NCBI GenBank assembly: GCA_029553295.1
Contig: JAKPCK010000109.1
Location: 1 to 64,000, forward strand
Source: Deltaproteobacteria bacterium
GTDB taxonomy: Bacteria; Desulfobacterota; Syntrophorhabdia; Syntrophorhabdales; Syntrophorhabdaceae
Direction: 5' to 3'
DNA: 64,000 nt
Shown here: in pieces, positions 62,200-64,000 of the stretch
Layout: each line of letters opens with the position of its first letter
How positions within the stretch are numbered: the first letter of the stretch is position 1
The notes under the pieces: model-generated
The model's database searches: none
The model's input: the letters and a program-made list of their open reading frames with translations, nothing else
Told to the model about the DNA's origin: nothing
Position numbers and translations under genes: made by a program

Positions 62200-63672
62200 A
62201 TGACCATAGAGAGCCCTATTCCTCTTTTACCAATAGTTATAGTACTTATAACTACAATCCTTATCATGTTCTCAGGTAAAAAGCCCAATCTGAGGGAGTT
62301 CTGGTCTTTTGCAGGCTCAATAGCCACTTTCCTATCAGTGGCGTATATGGTCCCCATAATCTTCAACGGTCAAAAGATCGTCTACACCCTGTCCACCATA
62401 GCCCCGGGTATCTCTCTTAATTTCAGGGTTGATGCGCTTTCCCTTGTATTTGGAATCATCTCATCCTTTCTGTGGATATTTGCTACCTCATATAATGTAG
62501 GATATATGCGTTCCCTGAATGAACATGCCCAGACAAGATATTATACATGTTTTGCAGTGGCGATCCTTGGTGCCCAGGGTGTCTCATATTCCGGAAGCCT
62601 GTTTTCACTTTATCTCTTTTACGAGATTATAACTATCTTTACATATCCCCTTGTTGCACATCATCAGGATGAAGAGGGCTATGCAGGGGCAAAGAAATAT
62701 ATAGTCTATCTCATGGGTACATCTAAGGGTCTTCTTTTACCGGCCACAGTGCTTACCTATGTACTGACAGGTACCCTTGATTTCTCTGACAATATAGTCA
62801 CCGGTATATTTGGCAAAGACTACAACAATATATGGATAAGCATTGCCTATTGGCTATTTATTTTTGGGTTTGCCAAGGCAGCCATAATGCCACTTCATAA
62901 CTGGTTGCCATCAGCAATGGTTGCACCCACACCTGTCAGTGCACTCCTCCATGCAGTGGCAGTTGTTAAGGCAGGTGTCTTCTGTATATCCCGGGTTATG
63001 CTCTCTACTTTCGGGACATCCCTCTTACACAACACCAACCTGGGTATATGGACAGCATACATTGTATCCTTTACCATACTTGCTGCATCTATTATAGCCC
63101 TTACAAAGGATGACCTGAAGGCAAGGCTTGCATATTCAACAGTAAGCCAGCTTTCATACATTGTCCTCGGTGTCTCCCTTCTCGACCCGAATGGGGTCAT
63201 GGGTGGAATAATACACATTGCAAACCATGGATTCAGCAAAATTACACTGTTCTTCTGTGCCGGTGCAATCTATGTGGCCACACATAAGAAGAAGATAAGC
63301 GATATGGCAGGGCTTGGTTATGCCATGCCTTTTACATTTGGTGCCTTTGCCATAGCATCATTGAGCATGATAGGTGTCCCACCTGTAGCAGGTTTTGTGA
63401 GCAAATGGTATCTATTAAACGGTGCCATGGGTATCCATAACATGACCATAGTTACTGTCCTCCTTACAAGCACCATTTTGAATGCAGGTTATTTTGCCCC
63501 CATAACCATAAAGGCATTCTTTCAGGGCAAAAAACCCGGATGGAGTAGAGAGAATATCAAAGAGGCGCCCCTGACAATGGTTGTGCCCCTTGTTATTGCA
63601 TCACTCATATCCGTTGCCATAGGTATATTCCCACAGTTTTTTACACAGCTTATAGGGAGGCTTTTACCATAA
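62200..63672 (+). CDS. Mrp/Nuo antiporter-type subunit (MrpD/NuoM/NuoN-like)
   Basis: 490 residues with about 14 membrane helices. The proton-path residues of the antiporter family are visible: a Glu in LYLFYEIITIFTYPLVAHH, and the Lys and His of FGFAKAAIMPLHNWLPSAMV and APTPVSALLHAVAVVKAGVF; LAYSTVSQLSYIVLGVSLL follows. It is closer in style to MrpD/MnhD than to a standard NuoL or NuoM. In similar operons of anaerobes such subunits take the place of NuoL/M/N. Confidence 0.88.
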   Translation: MTIESPIPLLPIVIVLITTILIMFSGKKPNLREFWSFAGSIATFLSVAYMVPIIFNGQKIVYTLSTIAPGISLNFRVDALSLVFGIISSFLWIFATSYNVGYMRSLNEHAQTRYYTCFAVAILGAQGVSYSGSLFSLYLFYEIITIFTYPLVAHHQDEEGYAGAKKYIVYLMGTSKGLLLPATVLTYVLTGTLDFSDNIVTGIFGKDYNNIWISIAYWLFIFGFAKAAIMPLHNWLPSAMVAPTPVSALLHAVAVVKAGVFCISRVMLSTFGTSLLHNTNLGIWTAYIVSFTILAASIIALTKDDLKARLAYSTVSQLSYIVLGVSLLDPNGVMGGIIHIANHGFSKITLFFCAGAIYVATHKKKISDMAGLGYAMPFTFGAFAIASLSMIGVPPVAGFVSKWYLLNGAMGIHNMTIVTVLLTSTILNAGYFAPITIKAFFQGKKPGWSRENIKEAPLTMVVPLVIASLISVAIGIFPQFFTQLIGRLLP

Positions 63673-63694
63673 TGACTGAATATAGAAACAGGGT

Positions 63695-63952
63695 ATGCAT
63701 ATGAATGTCTTGAGATATATAGAGGGATTGAGGAATAATCTATCTGCTCTAAAAAAGGTCTTGATAGTCTATCTTATAGTCCTTGTGATATACGATATTG
63801 TTATTCACATAGGATCACACGGGCACTTCTTTGTAGATAAAATACCTGGGTTCTGGACATTGTTTGGTGGAATAGGGTGTTTCATTCTGATAAAGGTCGC
63901 AAAGGGTATAGCCCACGCATTTCTCTCAAAGGATGAGGATTTCTATGGATAG
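63695..63952 (+). CDS. Small membrane protein of the antiporter-type nuo operon (85 aa)
   Basis: 85 residues with two membrane segments: KKVLIVYLIVLVIYDIVIHI and FWTLFGGIGCFILIKVAKGI. Start at ATG 63695 or at the in-frame ATG two codons later. I do not recognise the family. It lies 22 nt after the MrpD-like gene, and the next gene overlaps its end by 8 nt, so it belongs to the same unit. Confidence 0.72.
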   Translation: MHMNVLRYIEGLRNNLSALKKVLIVYLIVLVIYDIVIHIGSHGHFFVDKIPGFWTLFGGIGCFILIKVAKGIAHAFLSKDEDFYG

Positions 63953-64000
63953 GTGGATACATCCTGCAGTCTTTTTCTTTGTTGGCAGCTTGTTGTTGCC
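63945..64000 (+). CDS. Membrane protein fragment at the right edge (probable further antiporter-type subunit)
   Basis: The frame from ATG 63945 reads MDRWIHPAVFFFVGSLLLP and runs off the window. It overlaps the preceding stop by 8 nt. By operon position it is likely another Mrp/Nuo antiporter subunit, but only 18 residues are visible. Confidence 0.5.
   Translation, partial: MDRWIHPAVFFFVGSLLL

Noticed and set aside
1-64000. tRNA, rRNA, CRISPR arrays, intact insertion sequences or prophage genes
   Set aside because: I looked for tRNA T-loop-like sequences, regular short repeats with spacers, and transposase or phage motifs, and saw none that held up.

Overview
The window is a 64 kb piece of a bacterial chromosome with about 61 genes packed on both strands. 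No rRNA, tRNA, CRISPR array, intact insertion sequence or prophage is visible. The gene set points to a strictly anaerobic, Gram-negative bacterium, most likely Desulfobacterota/'Deltaproteobacteria' (syntroph or sulfate-reducer type) or a relative. The pointers are a tungsten-type aldehyde:ferredoxin oxidoreductase, a VorB-type 2-oxoacid:ferredoxin oxidoreductase, a periplasmic flavocytochrome c reductase, a Complex-I operon with no NuoEFG in it, many lipoproteins and LPS-type genes, and heavy use of AGG/AGA and ATA codons. This placement is an inference from gene content.

Layout. 1-10.7 kb: the start of a glycosyltransferase, AOR, a radical SAM protein, a CsgG-like lipoprotein/glnA/cupin unit, a TusA-DsrE (YedF) protein, hrcA-grpE-dnaJ without dnaK, and rarA. 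10.7-17.4 kb: a signalling pair (a class III cyclase carrying a CCHC zinc knuckle, behind a chemoreceptor with a C-terminal Cache-like domain), a small orphan protein and a flavocytochrome c reductase. 17.5-22.6 kb: a peptide ABC transporter (binding protein plus DppB-type permease) joined to a barrel-only NagA, then a second radical SAM protein. 22.7-27.4 kb: recJ and a mobA-rimI-pyrK-pyrD unit. 27.5-33.9 kb: a complete livJHMGF-type ABC importer and an acyl-CoA ligase. 34-37.1 kb: the VorDBAC oxidoreductase with a double-ACT protein. These two blocks plus AOR suggest a ferredoxin-linked amino-acid or carboxylic-acid metabolism.

37.2-42.2 kb: an envelope operon (lipoprotein, two paralogous glycosyltransferases, a tandem two-kinase protein) and a CCA-type nucleotidyltransferase, behind a consensus promoter divergent from the VOR promoter. 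42.4-47.4 kb: tatA, tsaC, a lipoprotein, a zinc-ribbon protein, a TPR lipoprotein, ftsY, an Ntn-hydrolase and a small protein made of two copies of one putative helix-turn-helix unit. 47.4-51.6 kb: a secreted DUF4384-like protein and a 1074-residue secreted TPR-CHAT (caspase-like) protein. 52-57.3 kb: a DppC-type permease whose partners lie 33 kb away, a secreted squalene-cyclase-fold protein, DUF502, tatC, DedA, a coiled-coil protein and a lytic transglycosylase. 57.5-64 kb: nuoABCDHIJK followed by Mrp/Nuo antiporter-type subunits, running off the right end.

The most unusual items are the cyclase/zinc-knuckle protein with its Cache-tailed chemoreceptor, the secreted DUF4384/TPR-CHAT pair, the tandem-kinase envelope operon, and a dispersed non-coding repeat family (hairpins plus CCCGCTnnAG blocks) in intergenic regions at about 15.5, 22.6, 24.5, 52.9 and 57.4 kb. 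Several genes may be leaderless or nearly so (the DUF502-tatC unit, nuoA, dppC).
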